NCBI GenBank assembly: GCA_014338405.1
Contig: JTDE01000275.1
Location: forward strand, 107,415-171,414
Direction: 5' to 3'
DNA: 64,000 nt
From: Paragonimus skrjabini miyazakii
Lineage: Eukaryota; Platyhelminthes; Trematoda; Plagiorchiida; Troglotrematidae
Shown: positions 48,720 through 60,229 of the stretch, in pieces
How positions within the stretch are numbered: position 1 is the first letter of the stretch
Layout: the number at the start of each line of letters is the position of its first letter
Made by a program: the position numbers and the translations under genes
Notes under the pieces: generated by a model
What the model was told of the DNA's origin: nothing
The model's input: only the letters and a program-made list of their open reading frames with translations
Databases searched by the model: none

Positions 48720-49970
48720 ATTAAAAATACTTCCTGCGCTCTCCCTGGAACCATGACTTGCGTGGCCTGTGTCATCAGCAGGTTCCTGTTGACGAACAAA
48801 TTCAGAACAAGTAGTATATTTATTAGCCGATACCGTTGTTCCACTGGTCTCGTAGGTACTAGGAATGACTAAAAGTGAACGCATGAAAAGCTGTCTAAAC
48901 AGCCACATCTACCAACGTCATCGGCCAGACAAGTTGAAAACTGAGTAGTCTACATACTCCCAGAAGGGTCAAAAATACAGGAAAAAAGTTGTACGAATGC
49001 AATTACTAACTGGCGAGCACTAGCACAACAGAGCGAACATAAAATAAGGTGGTGTACCATACAAGTTGCAAGTGATAAATCCATTAAGTTTACACATAAA
49101 TCAAAACAAAGCATCACGCAGAACCACAGAGTCTGTATATAGAAGAAATTGCCAGTATTCTGTCGCTTTCCAGCGAACAGCTTCCTGCATTCCATTCAAA
49201 GTTTATAAACTTCACTCAGCAAAAATCAGTGCAAATTCTTAATGTTATGCGAAAGAATGTTCTTCTGGTTTTGACTCAAATGACCATTTGCGCTACAGTG
49301 GTTCTTCGTTTAAAGCACTCGAGCGCATGTATTCATGAGGAAATTTGTTAGCCATATCGATGAGCAGACCCTCAGACGGAGGGTCACCAATATGTTGAGG
49401 AGCGTTAGTTGGTAGCCTGAAGCTGTCATCTTCACTTACGGCATTCTTCAGCACCGGAATTTTCAAACAACATCCAATTCTGCAACTCTTTTGTACACAA
49501 CGATCACGGCCAAAGTAACTAACATGCCCCTTTTGTTGCTTGAGAAATTATCTGGCCAGATACTTGAAAGTAATACATGAAAGAGAATGATAATCATTGT
49601 TCGTCTCTTCAAAGTATGAATTTCGTTCTTAAGACAGTCTTTCATTTCAGCCATACAATCATTTAACAAGTATTTCAAACCCCTTGGCTCCCAAGAACCG
49701 CAAAATATACCGATCACAAATGGAACCCCTGCAAAGGGTTCTGTTATAAAACAAATAAATGATCGTGACCGGTTCTTGAAGGGCTTGAACAATTGACGGC
49801 CCGCCCATGTTGAGTTGTATGACAAGACTCTGAGCGCCATCGATCGAATTACCACGTTTAACGGTAGTTTTTCTCAACCCGATGTGTACGTAAACATGGT
49901 AACCAAATGACCTAACACGTGCATGGGGTGTTTTATTCGGCGTTCTTAAATCTTTGGGAACTTTCTGCAC
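48720..49970 (-). pseudogene. tnp2/CACTA(EnSpm)-like transposase fossil
   Basis: Minus-strand decayed coding sequence read in at least three frames. In order: VPFVIGIFCGSWEPRG and MAEMKDCLKNEI (49700-49600), then GHVSYFGRDRCVQK (about 49520-49480) with KIPVLKNAVSEDDSFRLPTN and GLLIDMANKFPHEYM (49460-49330), then RWKATEYWQFLLYTDSVVLR (about 49180-49110), and STCLADDVGRCGCLDSFS near 48930-48880. This succession (PFxIGIxxGxxxP, GHxxYxxCxRC, RWKATExRQFLLYTGPVVL, LADDVxxxGxLDxFS) is the layout I know from animal tnp2-like transposases. Frameshifts and stops make it inactive. The exact superfamily is less certain than its transposase nature. Confidence 0.62.
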
Positions 49971-49999
49971 GTGTTTCGGAAATATTCTTAGAATAGTAC

Positions 50000-51280
50000 G
50001 CCGAACCGTAAAAGTTATATGTTACTTGGCAAACATCGGTCGCAAAAGTCTACTGCAAACACCTTTCTCGTATGGCGGCTATATCCACTAAAAACTTAAG
50101 CGTTACTCAGTTACCTGTGATCCAAATTACCGGCGACACAATGGATAATAAATACTCATGTCCTAGTGTAATGTACTGGACTTCCACAGTTGGTTGAATC
50201 TCATACGTACACATTGCAAATTGAGCAAATGGCATTTTATTTGGCCACCTATTTCGATGATCCTGCAGATCGTTTTTGCAACAGGCTATACAAGTTTCCG
50301 AAGATATAAGAGACTTTCACATATGTAATCTTCAGGTTTTGGTTAAACCAACCACACTTGTAAAAAGAAGAGCTCATATAAACTTCATACAACACATCAG
50401 CATTGTATTAAAACTCAACCCTAACTTTAGACAACCAAAATTAAGCATTAGAACGTGTTAATATAGGAGAAGATGACGCTGACCCCCCGTGACAGATAAT
50501 ATGTGACCATACCAAAAAATATACCAGTTACAATGCGGTAAAAGATAATCGATGTAAAATGAGCATATTTAGGGAAAAGAGATGATTAGGAAAACCTGAA
50601 ATGCATCATAAGTCAGTTATCAAACCAATCATTTTGGGATTAAATCTCATCCACAATAAATGGCTGCTAACCAGCCGACGTCTGGTCCTATTACCTCACA
50701 AGCCATGTGAATCAAATGATGTAAGTCGTGCTTCACATACTGGATATGTGTCGGCAGATAATGGTAACCTGTTATCTCTCACTGTCGTGGAGTTATTGTT
50801 GTCTAATCCATCCAGTTAGTTATCTTCATTATATTCCTTCGTTTATTATGTGGTTACAATGTCAATAACTGTTATAGTTCCAGTAGTACAGAAATGGAGT
50901 AACTGACTTAGTTAAAGTCCAGAGCTAGCTTTGACGAGTAGCACCAACATCTTGAATTACACCTAATCAGATATCTATCCTTTCAGCGCAATTGCACATT
51001 CTGTTGTTAGCTGTAGGATAAACCAACAGTAATGGGAAGTAGGCATGGTAGCGGTCAACACAGTAACTTGTATAAATGACTATACCATCTAATCGTCTGG
51101 TTAGAACAGACGAACTTCATTTCACAGTATACGTATGTAGTAGAGCATTAAACGTTTGCAGTAGTCCTGTTTGTTGAACATGCGGTTTATGGTTATGAAC
51201 TTTCAGTTGTTGGTGGTTTACCAATACTCGTAAAATAAAATTAGGCCTAATTCCTCTTTTTTATTCTTTCCTGTAACCAG
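50000..51280. other. Intergenic, nothing recognised
   Basis: No coding signal, RNA gene or repeat family was identified. Confidence 0.45.
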
Positions 51281-51299
51281 AAACGATAGAAGACATACG

Positions 51300-51380
51300 T
51301 CGCGAGATGTTAACATTTCGTTTACTCTCTTCAGTCACGAACGTAAAACATTGGAATATATAGGACATGCGGATAGCAGT
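51300..51380. repeat. Short PLE-like terminal fragment
   Basis: It resembles the sequences at 29710-29790 and 58770-58850 (shared words TTTCGTTTACTCTC, CGAACGTAAAACAT, ACATGCGGATAG). It is a decayed copy of the same dispersed family, without coding sequence. Confidence 0.45.
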
Positions 51381-52089
51381 TGTTGACCAATTCTGACAAA
51401 CCGCTTTTTTCGAAATCATGTTGACTGTGTTTGTTGACAGGTCGGTTACGTTGATCATTGTTCTCCTTTTAGCTTGAGTTTTTACTACTAAGTTATTTAA
51501 TATCGATTTTGTTGTGTCCCAGCTTTGATGCGTTACATCCCGATTTAGCCAAATGTAGTGGTTTCAAATTTGCACCAGTAATCGGAAACATATTTATCCT
51601 AAAGCCAGAGATAGTTTCTACGCGGTAATAATAACATAGCAGGTGAGCCAACAAAATTGTAATGTAATCGGTATTATGTACGGAGCTTTTATTCATACAG
51701 TTAAACAACAATAATACAATCTCCAGATGCAATCCGTACAATCTAGCAAACCTTGTTCAGCTCAACACTAAGGACTGTGGATTAAGTCACCCTTTATACA
51801 TTCTATTTAACTGTACAATACCCGTTTTTGTGCACTGTAAGTTACTGTTTGTCTTGGTTGGCTACACTTCTGACGAGGTGACACAGTTGGATCGATTGTA
51901 CACAACTTGCTGAACCCCATCACAACTGAGTTTAAACCTTCAGCAGTTTTATCTAGTTGATAATGTTGTAAATGTCTCAAAATCTTCTCGTAATGTTTAC
52001 ACTGTGGTTAAGCTGAGGCATGCGTTATGCATTATGAGGGGAGTTGAAGACCGTCAGTTGTGTTTTCACTGAATCATTGATGAATTCGT

Positions 52090-53036
52090 TCAATTATACA
52101 GAAACCATTATCCATCCGAGGTTGCTTTTTCTCCGCTGTCTGGACGAGTTCAAGTCTTGTATTTTAATCATGAAGCCTGATAAAGGAGCGTGAATAGTTT
52201 TACTTGACAAGACTGATGACCTTATCAAAATATCGTCGATCCTGTCAGATAGCTGAAAGTTTCAGAGAACAGGAAAAGATAAGGATAGAACGACAGCGAT
52301 AGAGAAAAGTCTATCCAAGTTGCTCCGTCAAATGAAACAAGCAGAAATTATCGGCGCTTCAACTTTTGAGAAAGTGAGATATATTCGAGAAACTCTCACT
52401 GAAAATGGATACTCTCAGAGATTCATAGACAAAAATCTGCATTCCGGTACGAGAATCAAACACGTCCAGACGGCGCAGAAAAAGCCGGTTTTCATCGGTC
52501 TCTTTTATAGAGGTGAGGTTAAAGGTGAAACAGTTAGTCGTAAACTTTCAAATGCAGTCGAGAGTGCCTATCCTGCGGAGAGGTTTATCATGTCGTTTGA
52601 CACCTGCCCGGTACTAGTACCACGCCTTAAGGATAGTTTGCCCAAGTTCTCTTCGTCTTTCTGTATCTACTTTCTCACTTGTTGTTGTCAAGCAGGCTAC
52701 GTTGGGAGGACCACAAGGCGGCTATCGGAGAGGATTCGTGAACACCTACCGAAATGGTCTCGCAACGGTTCGAGAAAGCCTACTTCCAGCGCGATTGGCT
52801 CTCACCTACTTGACACTGGCCAGCAAGTAAATCCGGATGAAGCGTTCCGAGTCATCTACAAGGTTCGTCAACCCTGCTCCAGATTTGCTAGAGTGCGATT
52901 GTTATCAACGGCCGAGGCTTTGGTATCAGACTCCATAATCCCTGCCTGTGTCCAAAAACAATTCGTACAAACCCTCCACCCCTCCTGGCCAACCATTTCA
53001 CATCCACTTGAAACCCGAGCAAGCGTGAATCGCTAG
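52090..53036 (+). mobile_element. Penelope-like element D: RT core deleted, GIY-YIG endonuclease ORF intact
   Basis: One reading frame carries the RT N-terminal signature (MKPDKGA at about 52170, VLLDKTDDLIK, IEKSLSKLLRQ) with two TGA stops, then from 52320 an uninterrupted 238-codon frame. The RT palm, including YVDD, is missing. The frame passes from TFEKVR straight to the linker (LTENGYSQRFIDKN) and a well-preserved GIY-YIG module: GYVGRTTRRL at 52695-52724, then SERIREHLPKW. The deletion keeps the frame. Compared with element B this copy has the canonical G and R residues of the endonuclease. It is non-autonomous at best. Confidence 0.82.
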
Positions 53037-53339
53037 ACACTGATGGACGCATGTCTCGTGACAAGCACATGTAACACTCCAACACACTCATCAACACACC
53101 CCCACATCGACCCCACATCCCCAGTAGACTGTGATTCGTACCACTCCTGTGATTTTTGATGACCAATTTGACAAGGGACAATTTTCACATATAACTCGCA
53201 CTTACCCTATGTAATTGTAATAGCCTGATGAGAATGACCGGAAACAGCTGTCTGCAAAATTGACTTCTTATGAATTCTACGGGAATCTGGAGAGGACTGA
53301 CAATGTCATTGGATTTCCAGATAATGTGTTTCTGGTTTG

Positions 53340-53497
53340 CTAAATTCAAGATGTATGCCGTATTTCGACTGTCACGGCGGGCCGTTAATAACTGGAATGC
53401 GCTGCCAGCGCAGATGGTGCTAGCACCCAATGATGTGGTCTTCAAGGGGCTCCTAGATGAACCTATGATGGCACGCTGGAAGAAGGAGGATAGTTAA
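53340..53497 (+). mobile_element. LINE (CR1/Jockey-like) C-terminal fragment
   Basis: FRLSRRAVNNWNALPAQMV followed by FKGLLDE is the conserved end of CR1/Jockey-type reverse transcriptases (pattern FxxRxVxxWNxLPxxVVxA...FKxxLD). It is open to the stop at 53495-53497. Only the extreme C terminus is present, as expected for a 5'-truncated insertion. Confidence 0.7.
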
Positions 53498-54062
53498 CCC
53501 TGCTTACTCCGGTGTCGAGACGCTCAGTGAGGAGACTAACACATTCGGCGACTCCTGTTTTCTATCAAGGAACAATGAACACAGGAGTTTATATTACTGC
53601 AACTAAACCATGGATACAGTCGGAGAAGGCAAGGTCATATTAGTTAGTGAATGTAACTAGTAGATTTTGTCTGGAAACTCCCAGTTTAAAGGCAGCCAGA
53701 AGACCTCACGTCAAACGGTGCTGCCGATCTGCACACAACCTCCGTAATGATCAAGTCAAAAATTTGACGGTCAGCATTTTGCACAAGACTGTAATTTTCC
53801 GCAGTTGAAAGACTCACGTGAGTACTAGTAATTTTTGATGCAAGGGACGGAATGTTCACGTGCTGAATAGGTAGTACGAAAGTTGGTCACTGAACTGGTG
53901 AGTTGGAAGCCGTATTCACAACCACCCCATTGAGTACACGAATTCGTAAGGTGTTTATTCAGCAACACATGCAAAACAGGAGCACGACAACGTGATGGTA
54001 AAAAAAGACGTGTACAAGTCGACAAAAACAAACGTTTTATAATTAAACATTGTTCTTTTCCG

Positions 54063-54179
54063 TTGTTGCTTCCTGCACTTGGTCCAAGTACATGGCTGCC
54101 GCGAAACCCAAAAGAGAGAGGGAAAAAATCCCAAGTTGTTAGGCGCACAGTTTGATTGACGTTGTTGCTGTTACAAGAC
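54063..54179 (-). repeat. Start of putative 3' LTR (direct-repeat copy 1)
   Basis: It matches 55593-55708 with few differences, both containing TTGTTAGGCGCRCDGTTTGAT-like text and GTTGCTTCCTGC. It is preceded on the element strand by a polypurine tract. The LTR continues toward lower coordinates, but its end was not located. Confidence 0.55.
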
Positions 54180-55592
54180 TCCCCCTGTCCCTAAGCACTG
54201 TCCTCAGCGCCTTCATTTGCAGTCGTCGCACTCTTCAGACGGCTAAAATGGACGACGGATGACCATCCGGGTATTGCCGATTGTTTGATGTGATAGGCTA
54301 CATCAGTAAGTGCTTCATCGATGATGTACGGGCCTTTCCACTGCCTTTTCACTGTATAGACGGGATTCCTGGGGGTGGTACAGCGTCATACAGCCACACT
54401 TAACCTCCCCGTTGGTATTGGGCCCCATGAACACTTCTGTCAAAGTAAGCCTTCTAATGACGTTGAGCTGCTTGTAGATTTGATCTCACTAGCTGATGAC
54501 CACGCACGAGGCTTGAGTGCATTTGGTGAATATGTTCCGTCGTCAGTAGGGGCTCATTTTAATCCATTGGAAGGAGTGCATCTCATGCCAATCGAAGTTC
54601 CCGACCCGATATCATGAAGTGAAGGGTTTGGCCCGTTGATGCATGGACGGTGGCTCGGTGTGCTAGGGGGCAGCGAGGTAGTGTAATGTCCTAATCGCGC
54701 GTGTTCTCAAGACTGAGAACAGCTTTAAGCAAGTTTTTGAGCGTGCGGTTGGAGCGCTCAACGAGACCTTTTCCCTCTGGATAATAAGCTGTGGTGCGGG
54801 ACTACTTAATGTTTAGAATGTGGCACATTTCTCGCATCAGCACGCTCTCAAAGTTTGATCCCCGATCGAAATGTAGTTGATATGGCGTATCCCAGCGTGA
54901 AATTCACTCGTTAAACATCGTTTTAGCAATCATCCAAGCATCTGTAGCTGGGATGGGAATAGCCCCTCACCACTTGGTGGAATAGTTAACCGTGACTAGC
55001 ACGTAACGGTTCTCCGTCACCGTCTCTGGCAAATGTCGGATAATGTCTACTCCAGTCATCTCATTCGGAACACCTGCTACCATAGATTGAAGTGGTGCAC
55101 GAGGGTGTTGAGTCGGGCTCTTGAATTGTGCACATTCCGTACACCCAAGACAATACAACGCTACATCCCGTCTCATGTGTGGCCACCAGAATCGTCGTCT
55201 TGCTGCCTCTCCGGTCTTATTTTGACCGGAATGACCAAGTTCTTCATACAACCGACACAAGACGGTCGTGATCGTGAATATGGATACCACAATTCGTCGG
55301 AGGTAGGCTGGATCATCTTGAAAATACAGCACATTTTTTTGCATTACTAGTTTCGGCCAAAGTGCCCACAGACAACGGGTTTCCCAGCTGGTTCCGGCGA
55401 CCTCTTGTTTAGTAAGTCGACTTTGACCTTGTAGCAGCCGCTGGTAGATTGGATGTAAGTCCGGGCCTTCGGATTGCATTTGCGCCTACTCTCGCCTCTC
55501 CGAAGCCTGTACCGTTATAGCTGAAACGAAATCAGCTGTGCAGGATGGACAATCCCTATGGTAGGCCTTCGTGACATTGCATCGGCATTCGC

Positions 55593-55708
55593 GTGTTGCT
55601 TCCTGCGCTTTGGTCCAGGTATGTGGCCGCCGCGAACCCTGGAAGGGAAAGGGGAAAAAGCGCAAGTTGTTAGGCGCGCTGTTTGATTATCGTTGTTGTC
55701 ACAAGACC
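55593..55708 (-). repeat. Truncated 5' LTR (direct-repeat copy 2) fused to pol
   Basis: This is the second copy of the 117-bp repeat. On the element strand it runs directly into the RNase H tail, so the interval from within the LTR to the end of RNase H has been removed. Confidence 0.55.
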
Positions 55709-55759
55709 AACTTTTGAAAAACGTTGACTTTGGCTGGATTCGAGTTGAATTCAACTTCA

Positions 55760-56740
55760 ATTACTGCAATGCATTTATTGTTCACCAACGGTAGATGGCA
55801 GTACGAACTGCTTTAGAACTGCTTCAGGAAAAGTCGACCCCCAAGGGTCACATGTGGATTCCTTATGCAACAGTGGGAACGGTGAACGTCTAAATCCAAA
55901 TAAGAAATTTCCGAGCCTCAAGCCTGGATGGGTATATCAGTTTGAAATGCACCCGCCGCTTCTGTCTTTTTTTCGAGTTAACCAGAAACCCTGATTCTTT
56001 GTTGTTTGGGTTGATCTAAATTAACAACCCTGCCAGACTACTTGTTATTTGCACATTATGTTCAGACACCTTCTTGTAAGCGCCAGTTACTACACAGTTA
56101 TTTGTGTGTTTGCTTTCAAAACCATTGTCTGTGTTGTATTAAGAAACATTATTTAATATACAATCTGTCGAGGATATTATTATCTCGCGTCAATCGAGAA
56201 CAAACGCATGACCAGTGACAGTACTAAACTTTTTATAAGTTGTCGTAGACAGTTCTGTAATAGAAACAACCCACATAGTTCGGTTCTATTTAACTAATGG
56301 ATACAGAAAAGCGATGAATGAAAAATTTTCCAACTTTGTGTAGGTTCGCAGTGTCCACTTTATACTAATCCTTATGGTGTTGCAAAGCTTGGATTACTTA
56401 TGGATTCATCCGCAACAGTAAAATATGTGATTGTGACGTGAAAAGTTACCGGAACCTTGTTGAGAGATTTCAGTTAGAGGCCAAGCCCTGTTAATTTGAT
56501 AGAACCAACGATACATTAAGATTAATGTTCATGGGAGAAATAGTTTGTCGCGCGCGTAACTTGAATGGTTGTGTCAACCTTTGCAAGAAAGGTTCGCAAT
56601 CAGTACCGAGAAGGTTTCCAATGTAAGAAGAAGGCGCAGCAAGAAAGGAATAAGTAGACAGAAATCGTGATCACCGACTTTCTATAAAACACATAACAAT
56701 CGTCAAACACTCAACGCCAGCAGCTAGTTTAACGGGCTCC
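55760..56740. other. Intergenic between transposon remnants
   Basis: Nothing recognisable apart from the edges of the neighbouring elements. Confidence 0.4.
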
Positions 56741-58070
56741 TCGCCTCCTCAGTGGAAAACGTATATGCTCATTTACGCTATAAAAGTGGTTCACAAGACA
56801 TTAGCAGCTTGCGCTCCATTAAACATACCTCAGGTCGTTCTAGGATGTTGGAAAGAATCACGAAACGTTGCTTGGTTGAATTCTTACTGTCCCAAAATCT
56901 TATAAACCACTACCAGCATGGGTTCATCAGCGAAAGTTTTTGCATGAAGTGCCAGCCGGAATTTTTCAACCGCGCCACAAAATCTGTTGATTCAGGCGAT
57001 GCAATTATTAGTACACTGTTGTACATGCAGAAGTCTTTCTGAGAGTATGCCTCATAAGCACCTTTCGATCAAAATAGCGTCTTTTAGTATATGCGATCCA
57101 TTGCTTAGCTGGTTTGTTTTATGCCTTGAAGGCCACACATCAACAGTGAAATCAGGAGAACCTACTCAACGCCCAGATCAATCACCAGTGGGGTGATGGA
57201 AGGGAGCGTCCTGGAACCGCTACTTGTTCTTATGTATATAAACGACATGTGTGAAGTTATAAAGCATGGTACACTATTTCTGCTCGCTGATATCAAAATT
57301 GTCTGCACTATTCTTGCTGACAATCTCAGTCTGTATTCAGATAATACACGGAAAGACTTCATGTCATTAAAGTCTGGGTGTCAAATTTGGATTCTGAAAT
57401 TTTCGCTCAATAAATGCAATATCGTTTTGCGTGATTGTCATCTAGTACAGGGCTTTGTAAAGCCGGACGGTCACAGTATGATGACTGCCACCTCAGTGAG
57501 TGACCCCCGTATGCGTTATTCGGATCCACTAGAGTTCGCTGAATATTTATCTTTCGTAGTAGCTAAAACTTGAATGATAGGCTACACTAAGCATATATCC
57601 TTCCTTCTTGTTGCTCAACTAGACAGTTATAGCTCTGAAAAGTCTCCAACATGCATTCCCAAAGAGTTTACTGGGTTATCCATCTATTCTGAGCTACAGA
57701 GAAGGCCTCCAGATGTACGCATTCGATCCTCTTTGTCTACGGGGGCTCATACTGAATCTGTCACTCAGATGGACGAAATTTTCTGCTGATTGTGTTCATA
57801 GGGATGTGTAACCTAATTTATGGCAATAGGTTCACCGTCAATTGTGCGATCCGCCTGCAAGATGGCTCAGAGTACAGCTTCAGAAACATGGAGTTTACTT
57901 TGGCGGCTTTTGGGGCTGGAACAAAACTGCGTTCCAATTTTTTCAGTGAACTATTCCTACGTCTGGAACAAACTCCCATAGGCTATTAGGACCAGCAAGA
58001 ATATAAACCCACTTAAACGGAGCTTAGATACTTTTCTGATACGCACGAGCGTCAAGTCCATTTTCAAACT
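56740..58070 (+). mobile_element. CR1/Jockey-like LINE, degenerate reverse transcriptase
   Basis: Plus strand, several frames. SRMLERITKRCLVEFLLSQN and LINHYQHGFISESFC (56840-56945) are RT fingers. GDAIISTLLYMQKSF (about 56995-57040) is where D-x-x-K-A-F-D normally starts. GSVLEPLLVLMYIND (57202-57246) matches the QGSVLGPLLF block, and LFLLADIKIV (about 57275-57305) is a damaged FADD box that has lost one Asp. NLIYGNRFTVN (57810-57845) and RSNFFSELFLRL (57930-57965) are the thumb/C-terminal landmarks. Stops and frameshifts show it is dead. The upstream endonuclease domain is absent. Confidence 0.8.
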
Positions 58071-58764
58071 CTGCCTGCCTGTGGACGACGTCTCCGAAAA
58101 TGAACTTACAACCAACTGAGTGAAAATCCTTAATACCAAGTAACACTATGTCACGTATCCTCCGAACTGGTCTACGCCATCAATTTCACTATTATAGGTA
58201 TTGGTCCAGATTTCGAAGCCTATTGATGATTCCAGCGGGATAGATCTTGGACGTGAACAAGAAAGCATATTTATAAACAGCACACACAGGTATCCATATA
58301 TACACCGGTTCCTAATAATCCAATCACCTTGATATGTTCTTGCATTATACTTAATGGTAGCCATCTTTATGTGAATCTTAGTCACTATGCAAAAGCTGTG
58401 CAAGCTGAAACTTTTGAGTAAAAAACAAAAATGACACATGACAGTTCGTTTTCTAAAGAAGTTTGAGCGAAGCCGTTAGAACATGGAAACTGATGAATAC
58501 AAGCATTTCGTATTAACAATTCAGTACCAAATTTAAAATAACATGACACTGGTTGCTTGCGTGCTTCAAAGACTTTGTCATTCTTAGGTAATACGGAGTT
58601 CTGTGCCCATTTAAGAAGATGTTACTTCGCTTTGAAGATCTAACACGTGTCCGTTCTGCCTATGTAACTTTGTTTACAGTTACATGTAAATTAGTAGATG
58701 CAGTGTAAGGTGGCACCGACACACTTGAACTATGTATCTCACGTTTGTGTACAATTTTATGTGC

Positions 58765-60220
58765 GATATTTCAACGTTTTGTTTACTCTCATCAGCCGCA
58801 AACGTGAAACATGCCAGTTATATACATCATACGGATAGGACCAGACAGGAATTAGGCACACCTACGAGCACACCAAGTATTACGAAATCACCACCATCGC
58901 AACCCGATAGGTTGCCTCAACCACTTTTGTGCACACAACGTCGGCTGGTAAGTTCGGATGAAAATCACGTTGCAGAATCTCAATAAATTTGGGTTTCAAT
59001 TGCGCAAAAGTATCTTTAATGAGTTTAATGGGTCAATTTGGTGAAATGTTGTCGTGAGGTGTTTAACAGTCGATGACGTTGGGTTTCGCGCTGTTAGTGC
59101 ACCAAATTGAGGCTGATGCATTATCTGTTGTTTCAACCACTTCAGAATGTGTTCGGCGACTCACTGTGATAACTGTCGATCTGTTCTGCCCAAGTGAACG
59201 TCACTGAAACTGCAAGTGAACTGGTACATAAGATGAAAGACAGAAGAGTTTGGCCAGCTACATTCGTGATTGTGGAGAACTGGTCTTCTGGTGGTTTTAA
59301 ATAAGCGCAACTGCGCAGCCGCGTATGTTCGAGCCAGAGCAGACTTTAATTTGTGCTTTATGTCTTTGGCTAAGTGATCACCTTTGAATGGCAAGAATAA
59401 GAAAACGTCCTTCTTTTGAGCTGTCAGTATGGGCTCAGTGCTTTTCTTCAACGTACTATGTGTCCCGATGATTTTGTTGGGGTGTCGATTTGCTAGCAAA
59501 GTTTATCTCAGCAACTCTTGTTCTGGCCGCAGTGCATCAGAGGTGCAAATACGCCTGGCTGTATAAAAAAAGTGTCTCGACCAAATCCCGTTTGTGCGCA
59601 ATAGGAGCAAAGCTGGAAAACGGAAGATATTGACCACCCATGTCTCTTTGCGGTGAAGTGAGGGTTGTAATGTGATATCCGCACGTCTAGTAATGAGAAC
59701 ATACCTAAAAAAGCTAAACTGTTATTCGATTCAACTTTGCGGGACAAAGATAGTTCGGGATGAATGTTATTAAGAAATTCGAAAAACAAATCCAAATGTG
59801 ACATCGAAAATACTAGAATATCATCAACATATCGTTTGTACATCAACGATTCAGCTATATAATCCGGGACTTACCGATCAATCGTTCCTAAGAAGGTGTT
59901 CACTAGTGTTGGGCCTAAAGGACCACCCTCTGTAATACCGTCTTGAAGGGGTTGAAACAATAGATGACGCACCAGCCTTAGCTTGGTGCAACAACGGTTC
60001 GAAGTTCAACGTCATCGATTATTAAACACCTCAGGACAAGTTGACACAATAAATATCGGGTCAACCTGCCAGCTTCCTGTGAAGTGATGCCCAACCGAAC
60101 TTACCAGTCGACGTTATAAGCACAGAAGTGGTTGAGGCAACCTATCAGGTTGCCATGATGGTGATTACATATTGTTTGATGCGCATGTGTGCGCGTCTAG
60201 TCCCTGTATGATGTAGATAT
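58765..60220 (-). mobile_element. Penelope-like element C with inverted flanking arms
   Basis: Minus strand. GGPLGPTLVNTFLGTID (about 59930-59875) and MYKRYVDDILVFSMSHL (about 59843-59790) are RT motifs, with YVDD intact. The linker is TEPILTAQKKDVFLFLPFK (about 59435-59375), followed by a GIY-YIG-like stretch HLGRTDRQLSQ then VAEHILKWL (about 59200-59130), broken by a stop. The N-terminal RT is missing. A ~73-bp segment at 58886-58958 recurs inverted at 60095-60166, with weaker similarity further out. The same family as fragment A. Confidence 0.8.
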
Positions 60221-60229
60221 CTGATGTGA

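Larger units (their letters stand above)
53800..55715 (-). mobile_element. Ty3/gypsy deletion derivative: LTR start, RNase H tail, integrase, 3' LTR
   Basis: Minus strand. HANADAMSRRPT (about 55590-55555) is the end of the RNase H region. The integrase follows: Zn-finger text GHSGQNKT, then FWWPHMRRDVALYCLGCTEC (about 55260-55130); core GVDIIRHLP with the first Asp (about 55050) and YSTKW (about 54970); LHFDRGSNFES with the second Asp (about 54860); GLVERSNRTLK with the Glu (about 54760); then a C-terminal GPY-type module near 54340. Stops occur at several points. A 117-bp direct repeat (54063-54179 and 55593-55708) looks like the LTR beginning, and a purine tract (GGGACAGGGGG on minus) abuts its left copy as a PPT should. 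gag, protease and RT are gone. Confidence 0.78.

Noticed and set aside
49463..49970. Two overlapping minus-strand frames read as separate genes
   Set aside because: They are different frames of the same decayed transposase; the recognisable blocks alternate between frames.
53220..53260. CTGATGA followed by GGAAAC, hammerhead-like words near the 3' end of PLE D
   Set aside because: No pairing for stem II and mismatched stem I; only the short core words are present.
54375..54617. 80-codon plus-strand open frame
   Set aside because: Antisense to the gypsy integrase C-terminal region, whose minus-strand reading is recognisable.
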